Shown in pieces: positions 26,920-35,047 of a DNA stretch of 64,000 nucleotides. Source of the DNA: UBA4582 sp013204195. GTDB taxonomy: Bacteria > Pseudomonadota > Gammaproteobacteria > Pseudomonadales > Azotimanducaceae. The notes under the pieces are model-generated. The model was not told the DNA's origin. It searched no databases and saw only the letters and a program-made list of their open reading frames with translations. The position numbers were made by a program, and so were the translations under genes. Within the stretch, counting starts at the first letter, position 1. The number at the start of each line of letters is the position of its first letter. Where the stretch lies: positions 1 to 64,000 of the forward strand of contig CAWUUH010000042.1 of assembly GCA_963925735.1 (NCBI GenBank). Reading direction: 5' to 3'.

Positions 26920-27402
26920 TCACGAAGTCACCGCATAAATCTGATCGAAGGAAAAACCGCGTTGCTGGAGAAATCTGGCGCGCTTTGCCTGTTGAGTCGC
27001 ATCGGTCGCTGGACTCTCGCCGAAGCGTTTGTGAAGCACCAGTACTGCCTGTGCGAACCAATCGATGTTCGCTGCATTGAAGGCCTCGTCAATCAAATCG
27101 TTTTCAACTGCCTTCCCCCGCAGCTCCGCCTTGATTTTGAGCGGTCCCTGGCCCCGATTCGAACGGTAACGCAAATAGGCCTCGGCCAATCGTTGATTGC
27201 TTTGCAAGCCTTCCCGGGCGAGCTGATCCACGACCCTAGAGATTATTTCAGGCTCCACATCGAAACGCCGGCCAAGTTTGAGCTGCAGTTCTTGGCGAGA
27301 ATGCTCTCGCCGTGCCAGCAGATCCATGGCACCGCGGCGAAGATCAACCGCGGTCACCTCAACCTCAGACTTAGCCACCACTGATCGGGGTGACTTTATC
27401 AT
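26920..27402 (-). CDS. recX: RecA regulator RecX
   Basis: A 160-residue helical-repeat protein with RecX signatures: LARREHSRQELQLKLGRRF near the N-terminus, YLRYRSNRGQGPLKIKAELRGK in the middle and RARFLQQRGFSFDQIY at the C-terminus. It binds inside the RecA filament groove and limits its activity. The frame overlaps the end of recA by 32 bases if it starts at 27402; in-frame GTG codons a few residues on, overlapping the recA stop, are also possible. Translational coupling to recA is likely either way. Confidence 0.93.
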   Translation of the reverse strand: MIKSPRSVVAKSEVEVTAVDLRRGAMDLLARREHSRQELQLKLGRRFDVEPEIISRVVDQLAREGLQSNQRLAEAYLRYRSNRGQGPLKIKAELRGKAVENDLIDEAFNAANIDWFAQAVLVLHKRFGESPATDATQQAKRARFLQQRGFSFDQIYAVTS

Positions 27403-28450
27403 CTAGATTATCATCCAGTATCTCGGCCGCGGCCTCTTTTGCCGCAGCTTCTCCAGACTTCAATAGCTTCGCCCGAATCAACATTTCAATTTCATCGGCG
27501 AGATGTTGGTTGGCATGCAGGTAATCTGCAGAGTTTTTCTTACCCTGGCCAATTCTTTCGCCTTTATAGCTGTACCAGGCGCCTGCCTTGTCAACCAGGC
27601 CGATCTGAACACCCAAGTCGATCACTTCGCCCATTCGATAAATACCTTTGCCATACAGTATTTGGAACTCTGCCTGCTTAAATGGCGGCGCCACCTTGTT
27701 CTTAATGACCTTCACTCGAGTTTCATTACCGACAATTTCATCTCCGTCCTTAATGGCACCAATTCGGCGAATATCTAATCGAACTGAAGAGTAAAACTTC
27801 AAGGCATTACCACCGGTGGTGGTCTCCGGACTACCGAACATCACGCCAATTTTCATACGAATCTGGTTAATGAAGATCACCAACGTATTCGAGTTCTTAA
27901 TATTACCGGCCATCTTACGTAAGGCCTGGCTCATTAGACGAGCCTGCAGGCCAACATGATGATCGCCCATATCGCCTTCGATTTCGGCTTTTGGGGTGAG
28001 CGCCGCGACCGAGTCGATGATGACGACGTCCACTGCGCCAGAGCGCACGATCATGTCGCAAACTTCCAGGGCCTGCTCTCCGGTATCTGGCTGGGAGACC
28101 AGCAGGTCGTCAATATTGACGCCCAAATTTTCGGCATATTCTGGATCCAAAGCATGCTCAGCATCGATAAAAGCACAAGTGCCACCGGCACGCTGCGCCT
28201 CTGCGATCACTTGGAGCGTTAGCGTGGTCTTACCCGAAGACTCTGGCCCATAGATCTCGACTATTCGGCCGCGGGGCAATCCGCCGATACCGAGGGCGAT
28301 ATCCAGCCCCAGCGAACCCGTTGATATCGCTGGGATTTTTTCCCGCGGCGAGTCACCCATGCGCATCATCGTACCCTTGCCAAATTGACGTTCAATCTGG
28401 GATAAGGCGGCGCTCAGGGCCTTGTCTTTACTTGATTCAGTGGCTGCCAT
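27371..28450 (-). CDS. recA: Recombinase RecA
   Basis: A 359-residue RecA with Walker A GPESSGKTT, Walker B VVIIDSVAAL, the DNA-binding loops and the conserved NQIRMKIGVMFG segment. It forms the filament on single-stranded DNA that drives strand exchange and triggers LexA self-cleavage. The acidic C-terminus (AAEILDDNLDDK) is normal. It starts a recA-recX unit. A LexA-like box lies about 190 bases upstream, in the gap shared with mutS. Confidence 0.99.
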   Translation of the reverse strand: MAATESSKDKALSAALSQIERQFGKGTMMRMGDSPREKIPAISTGSLGLDIALGIGGLPRGRIVEIYGPESSGKTTLTLQVIAEAQRAGGTCAFIDAEHALDPEYAENLGVNIDDLLVSQPDTGEQALEVCDMIVRSGAVDVVIIDSVAALTPKAEIEGDMGDHHVGLQARLMSQALRKMAGNIKNSNTLVIFINQIRMKIGVMFGSPETTTGGNALKFYSSVRLDIRRIGAIKDGDEIVGNETRVKVIKNKVAPPFKQAEFQILYGKGIYRMGEVIDLGVQIGLVDKAGAWYSYKGERIGQGKKNSADYLHANQHLADEIEMLIRAKLLKSGEAAAKEAAAEILDDNLDDKVTPISGG

Positions 28451-28642
28451 AATTAGTTCCTCATACGATCTGTCGATAAAATTAGTGGGTATCTTACTGC
28501 CGGCTAAACTTCAATTATCCGTTATCCTTGAAGACGATAACTGCTTAGCAGCGCTACCGGCCAGTCGATGGCTTAGCGCAAAGACGACGATCCATTCGTG
28601 ATTCCGATGCTGGACGCTCTGCCCGACTCTATGCCGACTTTA

Positions 28643-28662
28643 TACTGTATATAAAACCAGTA
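28643..28662. promoter_or_regulatory. LexA-binding site (SOS box) upstream of recA
   Basis: TACTGTATATAAAACCAGTA matches the gammaproteobacterial SOS box (CTGT-N8-ACAG with TA flanks) except for CCAG in the right half. It sits in the 338-base recA-mutS gap, about 190 bases from recA and 127 from mutS. recA is the expected target. The rest of the gap holds no gene; cinA, often present here in pseudomonads, is absent. Confidence 0.8.
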
Positions 28663-28788
28663 TTCCAGTATTTTCTATTCTTTAGGCGTATTTATCCCTT
28701 CGGCTTTGCTGCGCGCGGGGTTCTTCCGTAGAATCGGCGTTACGCATTGCCAGTACTCGGGAAGATCTCGAGCCCAAGGATATCTATT

Positions 28789-31374
28789 TTGCTAACAGTA
28801 TCATCAATAAAGTCCACGGGCAGCGCTGCCACGACCCAAACGCCTATGATGCAGCAGTTCCTGCGCATCAAAGCCGAGCACCCCAACGAACTATTATTCT
28901 ATCGCATGGGCGACTTCTACGAGCTGTTCTTTGACGATGCCCGGCGTGCCGCCGAGTTGCTCGATATTACACTGACCGCTAGGGGAACCTCAGGGGGCCA
29001 GCCCATACCCATGTGCGGCGTCCCCTATCATGCGGTCGATAACTATCTCGCTAAACTCGTCCGTCACGGCGTTTCCATTGCCGTCTGCGAGCAAATTGGC
29101 AACCCTGCCGAGAGCAAGGGTCCCGTAGAGCGTAAGGTCGTGCGCATTGTGACCCCTGGCACGCTGACAGAGGAGTCTTTGCTCGACGCCAGTCGGGATA
29201 ACTTTATCGCCGCCGTACACCGGCTCGGCACTTGCTTTGGCCTCGCTTGCCTAGAGCTTGCCAGTGGTCGCTTCGAAATCATTGAATTACCGGACAACGA
29301 CGCGTTGGTGAGCGAGGTTCAGCGCATCAACCCTGCCGAGCTTATACTTTGCGACGACCAAACATACCCGCGACTCGTGGAGCAAAGGGTCGGCGTACGC
29401 CGTCGGGCTGCGTGGGAGTTTGACCTTGCGGCAGCGACGACCTGTCTGACTCGGCAATTCGGCACCCGTGACTTGGCCGGGTTTGGTTGCGAGGACTTGC
29501 CTGCCGCCGTATCAGCAGCAGGCTGCCTGCTAGCTTACGTGCAAGAAACCCAACGTACTGCACTGCCCCATATACAAGGCTTGACGACGTTGCGCCGAGA
29601 TGATGCTGTCATTATCGACGGGGCCTCGCGACGCAATCTCGAGCTCGACACTAACCTCAGCGGAGGGCGTGACAACACCCTGTTTCAGGTCCTCGATCGA
29701 ACCAGCACAGCCATGGGTAGTCGCCAGCTCAATCGCTGGATTCAACGCCCTATCCGCGATCGACAGATGCTCAATGCCCGTCTCGACTGTGTTGAATTTT
29801 TGCTCAACAGCTATCGCTTTGAGGCGCTACAGGATCACCTGAAACCCATCGGCGATATTGAACGGATTTTGGCTCGCGTGGCATTGCGCTCAGCGCGACC
29901 CCGTGACCTGGCACGCCTTAGAGATGCGTTACAGGTGTTGCCGGCACTGAATACGACCCTTGCACTTTTCGATGTACCACTGCTACAGCAATTACGCGAT
30001 GCCTGCGAGCCATTTCCTGCACTTGCCGAACGGTTACTTTGTGCGATAAACGACAACCCACCAGTGGTCATTCGCGAAGGTGGCGTCATCAAGCCGGGAT
30101 ACGACGCCGAGCTCGATGATCTGCGTAGCCTCAGTGAAAATGCAGCCGACTACTTGATCAAGCTTGAAACCGATGAGCGATTAGCCACTGGGCTATCCAG
30201 CCTCAAGGTGGGCTTTAATCGAGTCCACGGTTATTACATTGAGATCAGCCGCTCCCAGTCAGAAAAAGCCCCGGCGACCTATATTCGACGCCAAACCTTG
30301 AAAAACGCTGAGCGGTTTATCACCCCTGAACTCAAGTCCTTTGAGGACAAGGCGCTGAGCAGCAGAGGTCGCGCGCTCACTCGAGAAAAAATGCTCTATG
30401 AGGCGTTGCTCGACAGCCTGCTCGAAGAACTACGCCCATTGCAAACCACTGCAACGGCACTGGCCCAGCTTGATGTGCTCGCTTGCTTCGCCGAACGGGC
30501 ACTCACATTATCTCTCAGCCGACCGGTTCTTTCGACTCAGGCAGGCATCCATATTACTGAAGGCCGACATCTGGTGGTCGAGCAAGTACTGGATGACCCC
30601 TTTGTTGCCAATGACCTGGCACTTAATACGCAGCGGCGCCTGCTGATCATCACCGGGCCCAACATGGGCGGCAAGTCCACATTCATGCGCCAGACGGCAT
30701 TAATCGCTCTGCTGGCTCATGTTGGCAGTTACGTCCCCGCTCGCGCTTTGGAGATTGGCCCTATTGATCGCATCTTCACCCGTATCGGTTCATCTGACGA
30801 TCTTGCCAGTGGTCGATCGACTTTCATGGTAGAAATGACCGAAACTGCAATGATCCTGAATAACGCCACATCGCAAAGCTTGGTTTTGTTAGACGAAATT
30901 GGCAGAGGCACATCCACCTTTGACGGTCTGTCATTGGCCTGGGCCTGCGCCGCCTATATCTCTCGTCAGTCCAAGGCTTTGACTCTATTTGCAACTCACT
31001 ATTTCGAATTAACCAGCCTTGCTGACACCCTTGAGGCGACGGCTAATGTGCACCTGTCAGCTAAAGAATTTGGCGAAGATATTATCTTTATGTATACCGT
31101 GAGTGACGGCCCAGCCAGTCAGAGTTACGGCTTGCAGGTAGCGAAACTCGCGGGCGTACCGGCAACGGTCATTAAGGATGCACGAATTAAACTGCGCCAA
31201 CTGGAGGAAAACGACATTCGCGGGACTCCAATCCAGTCTGACTTGTTCGTCAGCCCTGCAGCGCAACCCCCCTCGGCACTTGAAGCACGCTTACGGGAGA
31301 CAGACCTGGAGGCACTGACGGCGCGGCAAGCCTTGAATTTACTGTTCGAACTGAAAGATAGCCTTGAGGATTGA
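28789..31374 (+). CDS. mutS: DNA mismatch repair protein MutS
   Basis: Mismatch-recognition ATPase. The mismatch-binding motif is seen as FYRMGDFYELFFDDA, where the first Phe stacks on the mismatch and the Glu contacts it. Walker A is GPNMGGKST (about 623-631), followed by LLDEIGRGTSTFDG (Walker B/signature). I place the start at the TTG at 28789, preceded by AAGGA eight bases away, giving 861 residues, near the E. coli length of 853. A longer TTG frame from 28747 lacks a ribosome site, and the first ATG would delete the conserved N-terminus. Divergent from recA, with fdxA downstream as in pseudomonads. Confidence 0.97.
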   Translation: MLTVSSIKSTGSAATTQTPMMQQFLRIKAEHPNELLFYRMGDFYELFFDDARRAAELLDITLTARGTSGGQPIPMCGVPYHAVDNYLAKLVRHGVSIAVCEQIGNPAESKGPVERKVVRIVTPGTLTEESLLDASRDNFIAAVHRLGTCFGLACLELASGRFEIIELPDNDALVSEVQRINPAELILCDDQTYPRLVEQRVGVRRRAAWEFDLAAATTCLTRQFGTRDLAGFGCEDLPAAVSAAGCLLAYVQETQRTALPHIQGLTTLRRDDAVIIDGASRRNLELDTNLSGGRDNTLFQVLDRTSTAMGSRQLNRWIQRPIRDRQMLNARLDCVEFLLNSYRFEALQDHLKPIGDIERILARVALRSARPRDLARLRDALQVLPALNTTLALFDVPLLQQLRDACEPFPALAERLLCAINDNPPVVIREGGVIKPGYDAELDDLRSLSENAADYLIKLETDERLATGLSSLKVGFNRVHGYYIEISRSQSEKAPATYIRRQTLKNAERFITPELKSFEDKALSSRGRALTREKMLYEALLDSLLEELRPLQTTATALAQLDVLACFAERALTLSLSRPVLSTQAGIHITEGRHLVVEQVLDDPFVANDLALNTQRRLLIITGPNMGGKSTFMRQTALIALLAHVGSYVPARALEIGPIDRIFTRIGSSDDLASGRSTFMVEMTETAMILNNATSQSLVLLDEIGRGTSTFDGLSLAWACAAYISRQSKALTLFATHYFELTSLADTLEATANVHLSAKEFGEDIIFMYTVSDGPASQSYGLQVAKLAGVPATVIKDARIKLRQLEENDIRGTPIQSDLFVSPAAQPPSALEARLRETDLEALTARQALNLLFELKDSLED

Positions 31375-31437
31375 TGGCACTCAATAGGGTTTTCGCGAAC
31401 ATCAGGAAAAAGACAGAGATTCTTCAGCTGGCAGTTA

Positions 31438-31465
31438 TTGTTCACCGCCTAAAAGCTGGTAGAAT
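31438..31465 (+). promoter_or_regulatory. Candidate promoter of fdxA
   Basis: TTGTTC (31438-31443) and TAGAAT (31460-31465) are 16 bases apart in the 145-base gap between mutS and fdxA. The -10 is preceded by TGG, near the extended type. Confidence 0.45.
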
Positions 31466-31519
31466 ACCGCTTTGCCATTACTTCTCATTTACTCTTAATT
31501 TAACGAAAGGAACCAGTCA

Positions 31520-31843
31520 ATGACATTTGTAGTGAGCGACTCCTGCATCAAATGCAAACATACCGACTGTGTAGAGGTGTGTCCTGTTGACTGCTTCTAC
31601 GAAGGCCCGAATTTTTTGGTCATCAATCCCGACGAATGCATTGACTGCGCGTTGTGCGAACCAGAATGTCCGGTAGATGCTATTTTTTCTGAAGATGAGC
31701 TGCCCGAGAAAGAGCAAGTTTTCTTAGAGCTCAATGCGGAACTGTCCATGATTTGGCCAAATATCACTGAACGCAAAGATCCCCTGTCCGATGCAGAAGA
31801 ATGGGCCGAGGTGAAAGACAAACTCGAGCACCTCGAGCGCTAA
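31520..31843 (+). CDS. fdxA: 7Fe ferredoxin FdxA
   Basis: A 107-residue ferredoxin with both cluster motifs: CIKCKHTDCVEVCPVDC at the N-terminus (the spacing for a [3Fe-4S] plus one shared [4Fe-4S] cysteine) and CIDCALCEPECPVDA for the [4Fe-4S] cluster. It is an electron carrier in the cytosol; the partner is unknown. The helical acidic C-terminus is normal. AAAGGAACC precedes the ATG. In pseudomonads the next gene is rpoS; here a gene-free repeat-rich stretch follows instead. Confidence 0.97.
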   Translation: MTFVVSDSCIKCKHTDCVEVCPVDCFYEGPNFLVINPDECIDCALCEPECPVDAIFSEDELPEKEQVFLELNAELSMIWPNITERKDPLSDAEEWAEVKDKLEHLER

Positions 31844-31884
31844 GTTAGCCTTTCGCTACCTGTTTTTGATTAGGACAGTTGTCT

Positions 31885-31947
31885 GTTAACGCAGCTGTTA
31901 ACGCAATCGCTAAAGCGATCGCGACCAGCAAAGCGATCGAAGTCAGC
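31885..31947. repeat. Two adjacent tandem duplications, 12 bp x 2 and 18 bp x 2
   Basis: GTTAACGCAGCT/GTTAACGCAATC (31885-31908) and AAAGCGATCGCGACCAGC/AAAGCGATCGAAGTCAGC (31912-31947) are adjacent. The segment can also fold into small hairpins (ATCGCT/AGCGAT at 31906-31919; CAGCCC/GGGCTG at 31944-31959), which could end the fdxA transcript. First of four arrays in the 788-base gap from 31844 to 32631. Confidence 0.75.
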
Positions 31948-32040
31948 CCGAGAGGGCTGGCTAGAACTCAATCCCCTAGCCGATGTTTGGCAAGCACATG
32001 ACGGCCACTCAACCCGCTACCCTGCCCCTAGCCCTTTTTA

Positions 32041-32108
32041 CTAAGCGCGCCTTCTATCTGAGAGCGCCTTTTATCTAAGCGCGCCTTTTATCTAAGCGCG
32101 CCCTTGTT
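32041..32108. repeat. Tandem repeat, 17 bp x 4
   Basis: Four units of about CTAAGCGCGCCTTTTAT; the third is the cleanest, the second has GAG for AAG, and the last is degenerate. Each unit contains GCGCGC or GCGCC. Confidence 0.9.
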
Positions 32109-32213
32109 GCAAGTATTTCTGCTAATCATCCGCTAGGGCTGTTTTAGACGACGACCGCTGAATCTGTAGGCGCAATCTATAATCGACCCTTTAGAACGCA
32201 CCCTAACGAATCC

Positions 32214-32261
32214 ACTAACAAACAGACTAACAAACAGACTTAAAGACAGACTTAAAAATAG
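32214..32261. repeat. Tandem repeat, 12 bp x 4
   Basis: ACTAACAAACAG occurs twice exactly, then ACTTAAAGACAG and ACTTAAAAATAG. Different in sequence from the neighbouring arrays. Confidence 0.9.
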
Positions 32262-32303
32262 ACGAGACAACTGTCGCCACCTGACGGGGGCCAAACGTCG
32301 AAG

Positions 32304-32333
32304 AGCAAGGGCGACCCGAGGATCGCCCTTGCT
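32304..32333. terminator. Strong hairpin, terminator-like
   Basis: AGCAAGGGCGA (32304-32314) and its exact complement (32323-32333) flank an eight-base loop: an 11-bp perfect stem. It is followed by TTA on the plus strand and CTTC on the minus strand, so the T run is weak either way. It lies between convergent fdxA and nlpD and may stop both. Confidence 0.6.
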
Positions 32334-32359
32334 TTACCGCTACGACACGCATCCTTGCG

Positions 32360-32429
32360 TTTACCGTCTTGCCTTTACCACCTGGCATTTACCACCTGGC
32401 ATTTACCACCTTGCCTTTACCACCTCGTC
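32360..32429. repeat. Tandem repeat, 14 bp x 5
   Basis: Five units around TTTACCACCTGGCA, two of them exact. It ends about 200 bases from the nlpD stop. No open frame through it resembles a protein. Confidence 0.92.
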
Positions 32430-32631
32430 CTAGCGTCCTTGCTAGCGTTGCAAGGCTTCCTTCTCCCCGCGTCCGAGGAACATGCAATCTAACATCGCTC
32501 TCACAGCGCCCCATTGACACGCGTCAATAGCGACTAGTGAAACATGCCCAAACCTAGATAACGGGTATTAAACTGCAGATGAATTGGGCTCAACCATCAC
32601 CAAACGTCGTGGGCCCTCAGCAGATCGGCTG

Positions 32632-33396
32632 CTATCGCGGCAAATACAGCAACGGATTCTCCGGCTTGCCGTTTCTTCGAATCTCAAAGTGCAACATCTC
32701 CTGTTTCGCACTACTCGATCCGACTTCAGCGACAACTTGGCCGCCTTTCACTCTATCACCTTCCTTGACCTGAATTTCTCGGTTATAGCCATAGGCACTA
32801 AGGAAGCTGTCGCTATGTTTAACGATCACCAACTTGCCATAGCCTCGCAATCCACCACCCGCGTAGACAACGACGCCATCTGCAGCAGCCCGAACCTTGT
32901 CACCTAATTTACCGCGGATATCGATCCCCTTGTTGACTCGATCCTTGAGCGAGAAAACATTAATCACCTCACCTTTAATAGGCCACCGCCAGGATATCGT
33001 CGAATTCTGGGGTCGGGTCGCAGTGACCGGCTGGGGTTTGGCCGCCGGTGCACTTCTCACTTTTTGTTGCTTGGTCGCCGCTTTTACCGGGTCGGGAATG
33101 GCCGTAAGTCGGATTTTTTGATTCACAAAGATGACATAGGGTGGCGCTATCCGATTGGCCTTCGCCAATCCTTGATAGTCAACGCCATAACGGAAGGCGA
33201 TGGCATACAGTGTTTCACCGCTCTGAACAATGTGCGTCTTGGTGGTTTGTCGATCAATACTTCCAGAACCAAAGACTGGAGCATAGTTGCCAGCGTTAGT
33301 GCAGCCCGTCAGGGCGACCAACAACAGCACCGCGAGGCTTATCTGCCTCAGCGCGCTCACTCTTATTGACTGCGGCTCAGCGGCGATGCCGATCAT
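32632..33396 (-). CDS. nlpD: Lipoprotein NlpD, LysM plus degenerate M23/LytM domain
   Basis: Outer-membrane-anchored activator of the AmiC-type cell-separation amidase. A lipobox (LVALTGC, Cys32 from this start) follows a signal peptide. A LysM domain (HIVQSGETLYAIAFRYGV...NQKIRL) binds peptidoglycan. The C-terminal LytM domain has lost the zinc site: NKGIDIRG replaces HxGxD, YGYN replaces YxH and MLHFE replaces HLHFE, as expected for an NlpD that activates rather than cuts. The ATG at 33396 is preceded by GGGGTGGGTCGGG; a GTG at 33360 would give a neater signal peptide. It overlaps the DUF368 gene end. rpoS, normally downstream, is missing. Confidence 0.9.
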   Translation of the reverse strand: MIGIAAEPQSIRVSALRQISLAVLLLVALTGCTNAGNYAPVFGSGSIDRQTTKTHIVQSGETLYAIAFRYGVDYQGLAKANRIAPPYVIFVNQKIRLTAIPDPVKAATKQQKVRSAPAAKPQPVTATRPQNSTISWRWPIKGEVINVFSLKDRVNKGIDIRGKLGDKVRAAADGVVVYAGGGLRGYGKLVIVKHSDSFLSAYGYNREIQVKEGDRVKGGQVVAEVGSSSAKQEMLHFEIRRNGKPENPLLYLPR

Positions 33397-34321
33397 CCCG
33401 ACCCACCCCTGCAACGGCCATCCAATCCAACAAAATGACAGCGATAAACCCTGCTATCATGGTCAACATTGCCAACTCGATTTGAGGATCCGCACCGGTC
33501 AAAGACATATAAGTCGCGGGTAGAACTGGCTCCTGAACCAGCGGGATCTGGCGCCCATCGGCTCCCAGTTGATAGGCCAACGTTTCTTTCCAGGGCCAAA
33601 GTTTGACCAGAGAGCCCAGCATAAAACCCGTTAAAATGGCGAGCATGCCGTCTCTGGCATGCTTGAATAAGCGCGTCAGGACTTGCGCAAAGCTGACCAG
33701 ACCTAGCGCGCAGCCGCTAGCCACTAGCGCCAACGTCACGAGATCCAGGGTCTTGATTGCTTCGATCACGATCCCATAAAGCCCCAGAATCAGCAGAATA
33801 AAGCTGCCGGAAATACCAGGCAAGATCCATGCACAAACGGCTAACGCACCGCCGACAAAAAGAAACAGCGGCGTCGGGGGCAACTCAATGGGCACAATAC
33901 TCGTGATCACGATGCCCGTCACAGCGCCGATAATAACCAACAACAACAGCTTCAGCCCAAAACCCGTTAATTGCCGACTCATCACCCATGTTGAGGCCAC
34001 GACCAGACCCGAGAAGAACGACCATAAGGCGACGGGCTCGTAGTGCAACAGATAGCTGATACCCGATGCAAACGCGACAATAGCGACGCCCATTCCGGCG
34101 AATAACAGCAACAGAAACCACCCATCGATCTGGCGCCACAGGGCGGCCAGTCCATCCTTTCGAGCAACCAGGAACAAAGCGGGCGTCAACTGCTTAATAG
34201 CCTCCAATAATCGTTCATAGATTCCGGAAATAAATGCGATGGTGCCACCAGATACTCCCGGGACCACCTCCGCTGCGCCCATCAACAGGCCGATTAGGGC
34301 AATTTTAAAACTGTCTTTCAT
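33377..34321 (-). CDS. DUF368 membrane protein, PopT-type undecaprenyl-phosphate translocase
   Basis: A 314-residue polytopic membrane protein with about eight to ten hydrophobic helices and the DUF368 signatures MGAAEVVPGVSGGTIAFISGIYERL near the start and WILPGISGSFILLILGLY in the middle. DUF368 proteins (PopT) have been shown to return undecaprenyl phosphate across the inner membrane for reuse in wall and LPS synthesis; the assignment here is by family. It sits between pcm and nlpD, overlapping the latter, a slot occupied by no such gene in pseudomonads, and is likely part of a truD-pcm-DUF368-nlpD transcript. Confidence 0.85.
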   Translation of the reverse strand: MKDSFKIALIGLLMGAAEVVPGVSGGTIAFISGIYERLLEAIKQLTPALFLVARKDGLAALWRQIDGWFLLLLFAGMGVAIVAFASGISYLLHYEPVALWSFFSGLVVASTWVMSRQLTGFGLKLLLLVIIGAVTGIVITSIVPIELPPTPLFLFVGGALAVCAWILPGISGSFILLILGLYGIVIEAIKTLDLVTLALVASGCALGLVSFAQVLTRLFKHARDGMLAILTGFMLGSLVKLWPWKETLAYQLGADGRQIPLVQEPVLPATYMSLTGADPQIELAMLTMIAGFIAVILLDWMAVAGVGRDDRHRR

Positions 34322-34375
34322 CCGTTAACTATTCTCTATAGGGCACACAGCCCAGATTACCCACGAATCTGGACT

Positions 34376-35047
34376 TCAGACCTTGCCACCGAGCAAGGGA
34401 ACGAATTTCACATCTTCAAGCACATCAACCTGCGGACCGTCTTTCGTCATGCGCACGATCGTCAATTGCTGTGCGTCACTGGTGCCCACGGGAATGATCA
34501 ATCGACCACCCATCGCCAACTGGGCTATCAGACTAGGCGGAATGACCCGGGGCGAGGCCGTCACAATAATGCCATCAAAGGGGCCACGGTCGGCCCAGCC
34601 AATATTACCATCATCATATTTAAACTGGACGTTACGGACGCCAATCAACTTGAGCGTTTCTCGAGCGCGCTCACTCAGCATCTGAATGCGCTCGACGGTA
34701 TAAACCTTCGACACCAACTGCGCCAGAATCGCTGTTTGATAACCTGAACCCGTACCGATTTCCAACACGCGCTCTAATGGCCCATCAGCCAGCAGGGTCT
34801 GGGTCATTCGCGCAACGATATAAGGTTGCGAAATCGTCTGATTAAACCCGATCGGCAGGGCCGTGTCCTCGTAGGCTCTGGACGAGAGCGCCTCATCAAC
34901 AAAAACATGACGCGGGGTTGATTCGATGACTTCCAACAACGCCTCATTGGTAATGAGGCGTTCTCGCAACCGTTGAACCAAACGACTTCGCGTCCGTTGC
35001 GACGTCATACCGCTACCACGCATATCAGGCAGATTACTGTTCCCCAT
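34376..35047 (-). CDS. pcm: Protein-L-isoaspartate O-methyltransferase
   Basis: SAM-dependent repair enzyme that methylates L-isoaspartyl residues in damaged proteins. Its 223 residues hold the family core: ALPIGFNQTISQPYIVARMT, the SAM motif VLEIGTGSGYQTAIL, and the C-terminal DVKFVPLLGGKV. An extra 15 or so residues at the N-terminus precede the conserved part, so an internal start (the ATG of MTSQRTRSR) is possible. The chosen ATG overlaps the truD end by 14 bases. surE, normally between truD and pcm, is absent. Confidence 0.95.
   Translation of the reverse strand: MGNSNLPDMRGSGMTSQRTRSRLVQRLRERLITNEALLEVIESTPRHVFVDEALSSRAYEDTALPIGFNQTISQPYIVARMTQTLLADGPLERVLEIGTGSGYQTAILAQLVSKVYTVERIQMLSERARETLKLIGVRNVQFKYDDGNIGWADRGPFDGIIVTASPRVIPPSLIAQLAMGGRLIIPVGTSDAQQLTIVRMTKDGPQVDVLEDVKFVPLLGGKV

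Noticed and set aside
28747..28788. mutS start at the upstream TTG
   Set aside because: No ribosome site precedes it, while AAGGA is well placed before the TTG at 28789.
31885..32429. Considered as a CRISPR array
   Set aside because: Units are directly adjacent without spacers, differ in length and sequence from array to array, and no cas gene is near.
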